This document shows, one piece after another, positions 27,049 through 40,227 of a stretch of DNA of 64,000 nt (position 1 is the stretch's first letter; each line of letters starts with the position of its first letter). The stretch comes from Bolinopsis microptera (lineage: Eukaryota; Ctenophora; Tentaculata; Lobata; Bolinopsidae): assembly GCF_026151205.1 (NCBI RefSeq), contig NC_087072.1:24889799-24953798 (forward strand). Direction: 5' to 3'. Position numbers and translations under genes: made by a program. The notes beneath the pieces were generated by a model. That model saw nothing but the letters and a program-made list of their open reading frames with translations, made no database searches and was not told the DNA's origin.

Positions 27049-27105
27049 TAGTGTTACCATATAAGGGAGTTTTCTGTGGTAACGTGACCTTATATGGTAA
27101 CACTA
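27049..27105. repeat. 18-bp perfect inverted repeat, copy A
   Basis: Arms TAGTGTTACCATATAAGG (27049-27066) and its exact inverse (27088-27105) with a 21-bp loop. It is conserved in copy B near 48485-48543. Confidence 0.75.
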
Positions 27106-28496
27106 ACCCGCCACCATTATAATATGGAGTTCTCATGCTTCCTGAGATTGATTTGTCGAACTGTCAATTCAAAACTCGACCATCAAGATATTCGAGTAAC
27201 TAGTTATTGTAACAATTTAACGGTTTCAACCGAATAAAAGGACAGAAGCATGGAATGGAATATTTCCGACAGTACGGTTTTCTTGAAGATACAAAGCTGG
27301 GATTATTTACTGTGTTCGTACAATGTGCAGAGTTCTATAGTTATTACTAATTCTTTCGCTGTAATGTGTGGAATGTCTGGAATGTATCGTGAAGTTGCCC
27401 CCAAATTCAGAGGGTGTAAGGGTAAAGGGATGGCGGCTTGTTCGGGGACAAGCTTTACACTACATAGTTCAGCGGAAATAATACATGATAATACGTATGT
27501 AAATATGTATGTAATATGTATGTAACGGCCCCCTTAAACAGATTTTAACAAGGTTCCTCTAACAACGCTTAAAGGAGGCGGAGAAGGCGGAGGAGGCGTT
27601 ATTGTGATCTCAAATCTCATCCAACTTGACCATGTGTTTCCAAAAGAAACGCGGCGCAAATCAGGTCACAACAAGACCAATTACACAAGATACAGTGAAG
27701 TAGTGAGAGGGAGCATGCACAACGAATGAGGGAGTTTTCCAAGCAAACAATGTCCATTAAACAGCGCCAGGGGACACGTGGCAGCCACAAAATGTACTCT
27801 CTGTAACGTGTACATCTTTGTATATAATTAACGTATAGTATATCATATACTATATTACATAACTACAACTGTAATGTCTCCTGTCAATAACGCTAACATG
27901 GTTAGTGTGCTAGGAGCAGCTACAGTCTAGACACTATATGTCACACGATTGGAAACTGTGGGAACTTTGTTGCAACAGTCTACAACAATTATATGTTCAC
28001 AAGATTGAAACTGTGGAACTTTGTTAAGGAGCCTACAGTCTACGCTATATGTCACACGATTTGAAAACTGATGGGAACTTTTGTACCTAATTTGATGTAT
28101 TTAGGATGATTAAGTCACCACTTTAATGTAAAGATGGGAGTATTTCATGGTTTAATATTGAGGACATGATTCTTTGAACGGATTACTCATTCCGTTGCTA
28201 AATTCCATCCTCACGCCTATATATAAACCTTGTAACATGAAATTTAAACAATATTTAAAGCTGCAAGTACTACGCCTGGTACGTATCTCATTATACTGTA
28301 GTTTGTTTGTGAGGGTGATAAATGTAAGCCAATGTAAGGTATCCTCCACTACATCGCAGGAGACTTTAGTACAATCGTTCTCGAAATTAGCAACACGATG
28401 GTAGAGATAAGGGTTCGTTGTGTTACTCAATTTTATAAAGTAAGTGGGGTGACGTAGTGTGAACTGGAAAGCTATTAATAGTCACTACACTCAATT
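27106..28496. other. End of the inverted-duplicate arm and spacer
   Basis: Homology to the reverse complement of copy B continues to about 28080, where a roughly 60-bp unit with GTCACACGATTGGAAACTGT recurs three times (27930-28070). Beyond that is unique sequence without a recognised gene. Confidence 0.5.
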
Positions 28497-28574
28497 TCAA
28501 CCTTCAGGCCAACCCAAGCCTTGTAATAACATGCAAAAAAGCATGCAAGAATAAAGATAGTGAATCCTAATTAC

Positions 28575-29300
28575 CGCGTCTATTTCATCCTCTCTGAAAA
28601 TATAATCCTCACTGCTGAGGACGTCCCCGCGCGCCTGGCGCTCCTGCTTCTTCTCCTCCTTAGCTGCCAGCTTCTTCTTCCTTGCTTCCCGCTCTTCACT
28701 ATCCGATATACCTACAGGGGAGGAGCTCTCAGAGCTGCTCTCTTTGTGAGAAACCAGCTTGTAGTTTTCCAGCCAACTCTTTAACCACTCTGGACTGTAC
28801 CAAAGTCTCATGGTGAGAACTCCAATATGTACACGACACTTGTATGATATGCATGACGTCTTAGAAACAGTGGTCCCGGAGACCTCTGGCTCTCGTATGT
28901 GACGTAGTGTCCCGCGTCACGGTATTTGTTGTAACACTCCCACAGCTTCTCATCTACTGTCATTATGTATACGGGTTTAGGGGGTTTTGCTGGTGGTTTT
29001 GGTGATGGTGCTGCTGGTGGTGCCGCTGGTGGTGGTGGTGCTGCTGCGGAGGTTCCACTTGCTCCTCCTCCACCACCTCCTCCTCCACCATGGCCATGAC
29101 CACCTCCCTCCTCCACGTCTCTTTTTAGCCTTATTTGGTGCACCCGCCACTTTGTTCTTCTGTTGTGCCCATTTCCTGATGGTCTCCTTATCGAACCCTG
29201 TCCTCTCAGATACCAGCTGTATATTGTTGTTGTGTTTCTTTAGTTCGTTTAGCACTAAAATCTTGTCGCGCAAGCAATTCCCGCCGCCATCCACGCCCAT
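28575..29300 (-). CDS. Uncharacterised protein with helix-turn-helix and Gly/Pro linker, partial
   Basis: Not a family I recognise. From the ATG at 29300 the frame gives an HTH-like segment (LRDKILVLNELKKHNNNIQL, then VSERTGFDKETIRKWAQQKNK), resembling psq/CENP-B-type DNA-binding domains. After the KAKKR region the coding sense appears to move by one base into a second frame. That frame gives poly-Gly, Ala/Pro-rich (PPAAPSPKPPAKPPKP) and EKLWECYNKYRDAGHYVTYE segments. A donor after 28884 and an acceptor before 28794 give matching phases (89-bp intron). Exon 28794-28575 reads SPEWLKSWLENYKLVSH, then a Ser-rich and a Lys/Glu-rich helical stretch, ending EDYIFREDEIDA at a GT donor. No end was found. 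The frame change may be a sequencing indel in the A-run near 29130. Confidence 0.5.
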
Positions 29301-30141
29301 AGTCACAGTTTGACGGCACGCGCCGTGAGCCGCGCTGTCATTACATAGCACCTTACCCTTAAAAAAGAGCAACTTGATAAACATGATTAGTACGATTAAC
29401 GTTATCTATAAACTGACGAAACATAAGAAGCAAGAATAGCATAGTACTACAGTGGTGTAGACACAGAAGTATGTGAACTGTGAAGTCATAATACAAAACA
29501 ACGTTAAGAATGCAACAAAGCGGAAGAATCTAAACAAAAGAATTGATCTAAAAACAAAAGATTGGGACAGTTTAAATGGGAAACACGTCTTGAAATGGAC
29601 AAAGCAGCTCTGTGATGACTCATGATCTGGACCAAGTGCTTTAATATAATTTACCGAATATAAATCAACAACATGATACCAAATATCTGCTTCAAGGAAT
29701 CACTGCCAACTTGTATATGCGATAACGTTAGTACTACGTCGTCATAAACGGAAACTCGATATCAATAAATATTGTGACTCGAGTGAAAGCACAAATGCAT
29801 TGTACATACAGCTAATGAACGAGAACAAGCGACTAAAGCAAGACAACGAGCATACATATTTTCGCTGCATAACTACAAAATATGTCTAATCGCGGAGGCC
29901 ATGGCGCATATATTCCGCACAGCGCAAACTTTAGACCACAACATGCATTATTAAACCCTCTTCCTTGCTACTAATAAAAAGTCAGAGAGATACACACACA
30001 CTGCTTGTTCGTGTCAAGAGTCAAGTGAGACGTGTATTATGAACCGATTAGTAATATCTCAATTGCTATATGACAAGCACGCCACTCATCATCACGGTAA
30101 ACTCACATACAGGGTCCGTCACGTGATCACAACGCGCTGGG
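29301..30141. other. Upstream region of the HTH gene
   Basis: No gene seen. The frame of the HTH exon is open back to a T-rich AG acceptor-like site near 29360, so the ATG at 29300 might be internal to an exon. Confidence 0.4.
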
Positions 30142-30235
30142 AAATGTGCTGGCGCCATTGTGGTTCAAATGCACGTGCTGGCGCCATTGTGCTTTAAATG
30201 CACGTGCTGGCGCCATTGTGCTTTAAATGTACGTG
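30142..30235. repeat. 29-bp tandem repeat carrying E-box CACGTG
   Basis: About three units of CACGTGCTGGCGCCATTGTG plus CTTTAAATG. Each holds the palindromes CACGTG and GGCGCC. It could be regulatory; there is no direct evidence of promoter activity. Confidence 0.65.
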
Positions 30236-32826
<2,591 letters not shown>

Positions 32827-33004
32827 AACCACTCAATAATCTGCATTACATTGCACCACCTCCACGACGAGATCCCTCACTTTACTATACTAAACCAGAG
32901 TATTGAAGTAGCTATCATCCCCTTAAATTGCAGCGCTTTATAAGCTCACATATCTGTGTTACAAGTTGCACAACAATGATATGTTCCAACGCCCACCACG
33001 TGCA

Positions 33005-33110
33005 GCTGGTCACGTACGAACTTCAAATAATGGTCACGTACGATCTTCAAATAATGGTCACGTACGAACTATGATTGGCCGAGTTCAAATAATGGTCACG
33101 TCCGACTGGC
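33005..33110. repeat. Short tandem repeat GGTCACGTACGAACTTCAAA
   Basis: Four partial units of about 25 bp, each with the palindrome CGTACG. Followed at 33220-33242 by a G-rich run. Confidence 0.65.
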
Positions 33111-33242
33111 TAAGTTTTAATAAGCTAACTTCTCTAATAATGTAATGAACCTAAAAGCGTATGTCTCAAAGACACAGAGCTCTCAGAAACCTAATTATAG
33201 CGTGAGTAGTACGAGGGGAGGGGGCCGGGGGGGGGGGGGGGC

Positions 33243-35460
33243 GCGAGTTAACCTAACCAGATTAATGTTGTTAAGTTGGTAAGTGGTTATTACACGCTCT
33301 TTTTACACACTATTTCAGTGTAAACACAGCCGGGATAAGAAATACACATGATATTTCCTGACCCGGAATGAATTACAAAATGATAATGAGTAAGTGGTTA
33401 ACTAACTGACGACGAATGGGGGAACTTTTTGCAAATTGCAATAATGCGAATGCTTTAACGGTTAATATGCGGGAAATTTAATGCACGGAGTTTTCGTAAT
33501 CATTGAATTGCTATGTACCAGCAGAGTCATCATACTGTTCCGATTATCATGAGAACAACTCAACAAGCAAAACGTGTCCACCGATTAAGATGAAATATAA
33601 TATAGACAATGAATAATGAGTGTCGATCAGTTTGTTCGGTCTGTAAGTTTAAAAAATTCAAAGCCTCCACAACACTAAATAAAGCACAAGATAGTTTAAC
33701 TTCTAAACTCATCTAATGTACATTTTACACTCAAGCATTATAGAAGTTTTCACTCACAGCTTTTTGCTAAGATTGGGATTGTGGTCGATAATCGAATACA
33801 ACATTACAATAACAAGTCTATCTCGGACTGTACACGATTCAGTCCACCCTGCAGTAATACAGTTTGTGAAGGAGTAATACAGTAGTAATACAGTTTGTGT
33901 TGAAGGAGTGTTGAAGGAGTGATAAGCGTGGAATACGGCTATGCAGTTAACCGTTCTTAGTAAGATGGCTACCATTCAGATAATACATAGTATGATAAGG
34001 ACATATAATATAGTGAGGATAGTTATGTAGTCAACTCAGCCCACCCCTCCCCAGTCCCCCCCCCCCCCCTCTAGTAGATAAATAAATGGTGCAGATTTGA
34101 TTAAAGCAACTGATGAAAGTGTGTGGTGGCTCAGCAAACTCTAAGTTACATTCAACATATTGACCAAGACGCGGACTACTTCAAATCGACGATATGCGGG
34201 GAATTGGAAAATCATTATATCATTATCCAATTATTGTATCTAAGTATTACTCAAAATTATGTATAATCGTATACTTTTGCTTTGCTGTGCACTGTGCAGC
34301 CACGATAGTTGATTCTCAAATCTGGGAACCATAACAAATCAATATAAACATTTTAAGTAAAGAAATAAGTTAATAAGTCAGTTGTTAAATTTGAAAACAA
34401 AAAAGGCTAAATTGTTTAGACATGATTTGACTAAGACGTCTAACAAAATGACGCTCAAAATTTCAAGTATTGAGCGAAATAGATTGTCAAGGTTAATGGA
34501 ATATCCCGATAAATAGAGTGTCAAAGTAAAGTTGATTTCACACTAAACAAATGGTCGCGGTCAAGAGTGTGACGATAACAGTAAAGGCTGTACAGCTACA
34601 GTGTACAACTGTGCTACAATAAACTACTGCTGCTGTCTCCTTCTACAAGACCCATTTCCGGGTAGATTGTTTATGCAACTTATATCACTGTAGTATGAAA
34701 TGCATTATAAATCGGTATAAATAATGAAGTTGCGACGCAAAGTGAACAAAAAAGTAGTTGAACATTAAAATGATAAAATTATCTACAATCAGAAATACAA
34801 TTAATATAGAAATGTTGTCACAGGAAACAAATGTATAATTAGGAAACAGGTCATGATTTTCTTTTAGGAAATTGGAATTGAATTGAGAGCGAAACGACGG
34901 ATGATACAATTTTTAAAAAATTGCTGGAAAGAAAGATTTAGAGATTGTAAAGGTAATTCAACTAATAATCAAAGGATAAAATCAAAAAAACCTTTACAGG
35001 ATTAGATACAAAAACCAATGTTTAAAAACCTGACATACAAAACATTCATGACGCCTCTAAAACAAATGTTTATAGACGCCTACTTATCTTTATCAGCCGC
35101 AAAACCGAAAGATAAGGAAAATTTGCGAGCGCAATATTGGCTGATTAAATTTTACCGTATATGATAAGTTATTGGTTATATTTTATGTGGAATTCAGACG
35201 GAAATTGCGGTCACCTTATCACGTTGGGGAATGATAATGTTATACAATACATTATATAATACATTAGAAGGCCACATGTACTTATTTCATATTTGAGTAT
35301 TGAACGGAATAAATACCTAGTCCAAGAAAATTGGATTAGTATTCTAAAATAACACGACTTTTTTGTTTTATATAGAGTAAATTGTCATAACCTCCCAACT
35401 AGAACTCTCTCGCTCAAGTAGTTGAGTAGAGCTGCAGACCTGCCTTACGAATCCGAACTA
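33243..35460. other. No gene seen
   Basis: AT-rich spacer with a C14 run near 34054-34068. No supported coding sequence. Confidence 0.4.
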
Positions 35461-35485
35461 TAAAACCATCTTCCTTCTCTACTCT

Positions 35486-35985
35486 TCTACTTGTGACAGG
35501 AATACCTTCTCTACTTGTGACAGGACTACCTTCTCTTCTCTTCTACTTGTGACAGGACTACCTTCTCTTCTCTTCTACTTGTGACAGGACTAGTTGGACT
35601 ACCTTCTCTTCTCTTCTACTTGTGACAGGACTACCTTCTCTTCTCTTCTACTTGTGACAGGACTCTCTCTCTTTCTCTTCTACTTGTGACAGGACTACCT
35701 TCTCTACTTGTGACAGGACTACCTTCTCTTCTCTTCTACTTGTGACAGGACTACCTTCTCTTCTCTTCTACTTGTGACAGGACTACCTTCTCTTCTCTTC
35801 TACTTGTGACAGGACTACCTTCTCTTCTCTTCTACTTGTGACAGGACTACCTTCTCTTCTCTTCTACTTGTGACAGGACTACCTTCTCTTCTCTTCTACT
35901 TGTGACAGGACTACCTTCTCTACTCTTCTACTTGTGACAGGACTACCTTCTCTACTTGTGACAGGACTACCTTCTCTTCTCGCTG
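35486..35985. repeat. 32-bp minisatellite
   Basis: About 15 units of TACTTGTGACAGGACTACCT plus TCTCTTCTCTTC, with occasional shortened units lacking CTCTTCTCTTC. It lies 0.6-1.1 kb upstream of the TSP1/tectonin gene. The frame crossing it (35879-36130, minus) is a repeat artefact. Confidence 0.88.
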
Positions 35986-36612
35986 CCGGAACAGATGAAG
36001 ATCGGCGACGGGGTGTTGAGAATAAGCCCCCAGGAACTACAGTACGTGTCGAACTAGAAGCCAGAGAGCGCACTGTAGTTCCTGTACGAGTCGAACTACT
36101 GTACGTGTACCGGAACTTGAAACTCAACAAAGCTTCAAAATTGAATTGCTTTGTTACCTCCTTTGTTTCAGAAGCTCCCAGTATCTGGTTCCGTGAGTGT
36201 TATAGCCCCCTATCAACAATAACTAACTGTAGATTATCTTTGTAAGAAAATTTCTTTCTAAGTAATCTGCACCTCTGAAGTGCAGATCAGATAGAAACAG
36301 TCGCCGAAGATCAAGCAACTTCCTTTTGTTTCCAATGTATGATTGGACTCTGAGCAGACATTTTTTCATGATGAGCACATCGTATCTGACATTGTGGAGA
36401 TCAATTGTTGTAGATTTAAATACAATTTTCCTCTTCCTCTGGCCTGAGGCATCTGTTGTCCAAGAGGTGCGTCCTCTCATTATTGTCCCTGACACACAAG
36501 TCTACTCCTAAACAGACATTAGTTCATGAGGATCACAGCGTATCAACTGCTCCTGTGATCTGTCTCATTATTTGATTATCTGAAATTCTAACGTTTCACT
36601 TTATTTGCTGAG

Positions 36613-37983
36613 ATGAGGACTCTGAACCTGATTATAACTTTCTCTGCTCTGCTCATTTTGATAAATGCGGAGCCAAAGTGCGGGGGAAGCTTACTCAAGA
36701 AGAATATCGAAAACTTTAAAACTTTATGCCTTGTTCAAGGATATAAAACTGAAATAGATGGCTGTACAGGAACGACCGAAAATACGCTGAATAGAAGACA
36801 GGTGGAGAAGTGCGCAAATATTGAAGAGAATTTAAAGAGATGTGACTACACGTGCTATGAACCTGTCCAGGGTGGCTGGACTGACTTCGGAGATTGGTCT
36901 GAGTGTTCTGCTAAATGTGGCGCACAAGATTGTCCCGTTGCTGGTGGCTGGTCTAACTTCGGAGATTGGTCTGAGTGTTCTGCTAGATGTGGTGGAGGAT
37001 CTCAGAGTAGGTCCAGGACCTGCACTAACCCTGCACCTCAACATGAAGGAGCAAAGTGTCAGGGAGAGGACTCAGAAAACCAGGATTGTAACGCACAAGA
37101 TTGTCCCGTTGCTGGTGGCTGGACTGACTTCGGAGATTGGTCTGAGTGCTCTGCTAAATGTGGTGGAGGATCTCAGAGTAGATCCAGGACCTGCACTAAC
37201 CCTGCACCTCAACATGAAGGAGCAAAGTGTCAGGGAGAGGACTCAGAAAGCCAGGATTGTAACGCACAAGATTGTTGGGTTCAAAATGTGATAAAAGCAA
37301 CTTGGCAGCAGATTCCAGGAGGACTTACCAGGATCTCGAAAGGAGACTCAGGAGTGTGGGGTGTCAATAGCAATGACAACATCTTCAAGCTTAATACTGA
37401 TGGAAACAGCTGGACTCATATCAGTGGTGGATTGGTGCAAGTTTCATCTGGGAAATCTGTTTTGGGGGTCAACAAAGACGATAAAGTCTACACGTACTTG
37501 GGAGACAACAAATGGTATAGGCTCAGCGGAGAATTGACAAACGTAGATGTGAGCAACAAAGGTCACATATGGGGAGTGAACAGAGAACAGAACATCTACA
37601 GAAGGACTGGCGGCTCATGGCAGCTCATCCCCGGAAAACTCATCCAAATCAGTGTCGGAGAATCCGGGGTTTGGGGAGTGAATGAGGCAAACAAGATCTT
37701 CTACCGAAAAGGAACTTACGGTGACGCCGAGGAACCTGGAACAAACTGGATTAATGTTCTTGGAAAGCTGCAATGGGTTGGCTCAGGAAAGGGCATTGTT
37801 GTTGGCGTGAACCATAATAATGACATCTTTTACCGCAAGGGAATAACAGCAAATAACCCTACTGGCACGAATTGGGTTAATGTACCCGGAAAGCTGATGC
37901 AAATTGATGTGCACGGAGACGAAGCAGTTGGAACTAACTCTGATAACAACATCTTCAGATCTCCAGTAGGGCCAGTAGAATAA
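36613..37983 (+). CDS. Secreted thrombospondin-1 / tectonin-repeat protein
   Basis: A complete intron-less 456-residue ORF. Residues 1-19 are a signal peptide (MRTLNLIITFSALLILINA). A Cys-rich segment follows (20-85). Residues 87-221 hold thrombospondin type-1 repeats: a truncated one (87-103), then full repeats from 111 and 168, each with WSxC and CGGGSQSRSRTC. Residues about 225-456 carry five or six tectonin-type repeats (IPGGLTRISKGDSGVWGVN, IPGKLIQISVGESGVWGVN, VPGKLMQIDVHG), the beta-propeller blade of tachylectin-1 and fish-egg lectins, which bind bacterial surface glycans. The likely role is an extracellular recognition protein, by inference. The start is chosen because the signal peptide follows directly. 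AATAAA lies 116 bp after the stop. Confidence 0.92.
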   Translation: MRTLNLIITFSALLILINAEPKCGGSLLKKNIENFKTLCLVQGYKTEIDGCTGTTENTLNRRQVEKCANIEENLKRCDYTCYEPVQGGWTDFGDWSECSAKCGAQDCPVAGGWSNFGDWSECSARCGGGSQSRSRTCTNPAPQHEGAKCQGEDSENQDCNAQDCPVAGGWTDFGDWSECSAKCGGGSQSRSRTCTNPAPQHEGAKCQGEDSESQDCNAQDCWVQNVIKATWQQIPGGLTRISKGDSGVWGVNSNDNIFKLNTDGNSWTHISGGLVQVSSGKSVLGVNKDDKVYTYLGDNKWYRLSGELTNVDVSNKGHIWGVNREQNIYRRTGGSWQLIPGKLIQISVGESGVWGVNEANKIFYRKGTYGDAEEPGTNWINVLGKLQWVGSGKGIVVGVNHNNDIFYRKGITANNPTGTNWVNVPGKLMQIDVHGDEAVGTNSDNNIFRSPVGPVE

Positions 37984-38098
37984 GTATACTATATATTATA
38001 TTGAACCATTTCGGAGATGATTCATAACACTCTTTATGCATGGTACAGATATGCTAATCAATTCTTCGAAAATCGTTTAGATTTAAGCTTAAACTGTC

Positions 38099-38104
38099 AA
38101 TAAA
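38099..38104 (+). terminator. Polyadenylation signal of the TSP1/tectonin gene
   Basis: AATAAA about 116 bp after the stop codon at the end of an AT-rich 3' UTR. Confidence 0.6.
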
Positions 38105-39004
38105 TTACGTGACATTATGCTTCCTTGTTTATTTTAGATTTTGTCATCTACAATGATAAGAACAATTACGCCTCTTTTCGTCCTGACTTTGAATTTATCT
38201 TAGTGTAATATATAAAATTTTATTAAATGGGTATAACATATAAATTTTTTAGATTGATAATTTGAGAGTGAAAAACGTTATCTTGTTCCGATGTTGATGT
38301 GACTACTGACTATCTTTACTTGTTACGCAAAAAAAGGTTATGATTAATTTTGCATTTTATATTTGACTCAAACAAAATTAACAATAAACGTAAAAATAAA
38401 ATTGTATTTGCTTTTCTCCATGACGTGGTCATTGAGAAACAAGTTGACTCTCTATAGGGGGAATGAAAACAATGAACTACGACAAAATTTTATTTAAAAT
38501 TTGAAGCAACTTATCACCCATTGGCTTAGAGCTAGCTACCATTGTAAATTCCACAAATTCTGAACTATTGTGTAAGATCTCAGCTGCTGCAGAGAAATTT
38601 GAAATTCCACGACCAGTAGGGAGGTTCATAATAACAAAATATTGTCAAATAATTGCTACCTCCGGCTTATCTGTTGTTTCTAAGGTCGAATAGCTACCAA
38701 AAAATTTTAAGCTTCAACTCGAATCGCAAACAATCCCCCGACCATGCCCCAATTTGGGCATGAAGAAGTGCGTTTAGTGCTCTAAAAGTGTGTCTGTCTA
38801 AATAAATGGTAGGAAAGGTTAATTTCAGTCGAAGTCTCTTGTCTCTACAACCGTTAGTTCTGGCATACCAAATCTTGCGGCGGAGTCGCGAGATCAGCTG
38901 CAACTGAACCAAAGTTCGTGGAGACTTGAGACTTGTACTACTGTATTATGAGATTATTTGATAAAAATGGGTCTTAAATCAAATGTTGCCTTCTACCGAA
39001 ATAC
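38105..39004. other. No gene seen
   Basis: AT-rich intergenic or intronic sequence. On the minus strand it follows the splice donor of exon 39262-39005. Confidence 0.4.
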
Positions 39005-40227
39005 CTTGTTCTCAGAGTCATACACCTCAACAACCACCCCCTCGTCCTCTATATCCTCCTCCTCCTCCATCTTCTCCATCTCACTACTTGTACCTGGTCT
39101 CAAAAGCTCATCTAGTTGTGTATACAGTTTAGAGAACACGTGGTTCCATATGTTGAGCCTCAGGTTAGGGGAGTGTGTCCTGCAGAACTTCACATCTGCT
39201 ATACAGCTGAACATTCTGTTGTTCACCAGGTCTTGTAGGTCACATGTGGTAGGGACTAAAAGCTGACTCAACACGGCAACAAGGAACAACATATGGGATG
39301 AAAAACGGAGAAAGTTGACAGAGAAATTCACAGCTCACACGAACAAAAAGTATATGAACGTTTTGAGCAGCTCCAAGTTCAAAAAAGGAGCTGGAGCGTG
39401 TTACAACTGGATGCAGAAGAACAAGGCACTTTGTGGGATAAAACCTTATTAGAGGGCCGGTAACAAAGGTTTGCAACTTAGATTGAGTAGTATTTTAGGC
39501 AGCAGATGTCAGACAATACAATCTAGGCGTGTGTGTAACCAGTCTTTCTGAATACATAAAAATCTTTTTTTTACTCCTTTGTAAAGCTCACAGGTAAGTA
39601 CTAACTAAGTAATACAATAGTTCGATAATGTGGTTACCATCGAGATGTTTTTTATTCAATACAGTATTGCGTTTTTGGAAGCATTCTCACGTAGGTAACC
39701 AGTTGGCTAGTAGGCGTAATAGGGGCACATGTAACACTCTAAATTTGGGTTAATCTATTCTCCTTAAATTACGGAGAATGATACGTTTTATTATTAATGT
39801 CAGTCTCTAGAAACATTGAAATTAGACATATAAAATAGTTCCTAAAACAAAGGTAATTCACCGTACTATCATCTAGAGCAATAATTGTCAAGAGTATTAT
39901 GCATAAAATAATGCCAGATCCGACAAACTCGTTTTACAATACCGTTTTCTAATATTATGATAGTGTGCAGAATATGGCGGTACCTTTTTCATAATTATAA
40001 GAGTTAACACAAGGGTACTAGTCACAAAACCAGCTGAACTATGACGATTTAACCAGCCGTTAAGTGACATTAATAACCAATTAAGTGATTATAACGGAGA
40101 GTAACAAGCCGTGTCAGCGTGGGACATTACCTTGGGTTGCGGAGACGCTCGTTTTTCAAAGAGAGGAGGATCCCGGGCAGACGAGGGTTTGGGCGAGGGT
40201 CGAGGACTGGACTTTCGGGCTTTACTA
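39005..40227 (-). CDS. Two coding exons of an uncharacterised gene
   Basis: Exon 40227-40131 follows a pyrimidine-containing CAG acceptor and encodes a basic Ser/Pro-rich stretch (SSKARKSSPRPSPKPSSARD, then PPLFEKRASPQPK) up to a GTAATG donor. Exon 39262-39005 is exactly 86 codons between a CAG acceptor and a GTATTT donor. It encodes TTCDLQDLVNNRMFSCIADV, then a helical part (NLRLNIWNHVFSKLYTQLDE) and an acidic tail (EMEKMEEEEDIEDEGVVVEV). Phases match (0/0). No family is recognised. Neither end of the gene was found. It could continue into the HTH exons at 29.3-28.6 kb on the same strand, but the TSP1/tectonin gene would then lie in its intron. Confidence 0.5.

Noticed and set aside
35879-36245. 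Overlapping ORFs on both strands after the 32-bp minisatellite
   Set aside because: Composed partly of the repeat and of a local inverted repeat (GGAACTACAGT / ACTGTAGTTCC); no splice or domain support.
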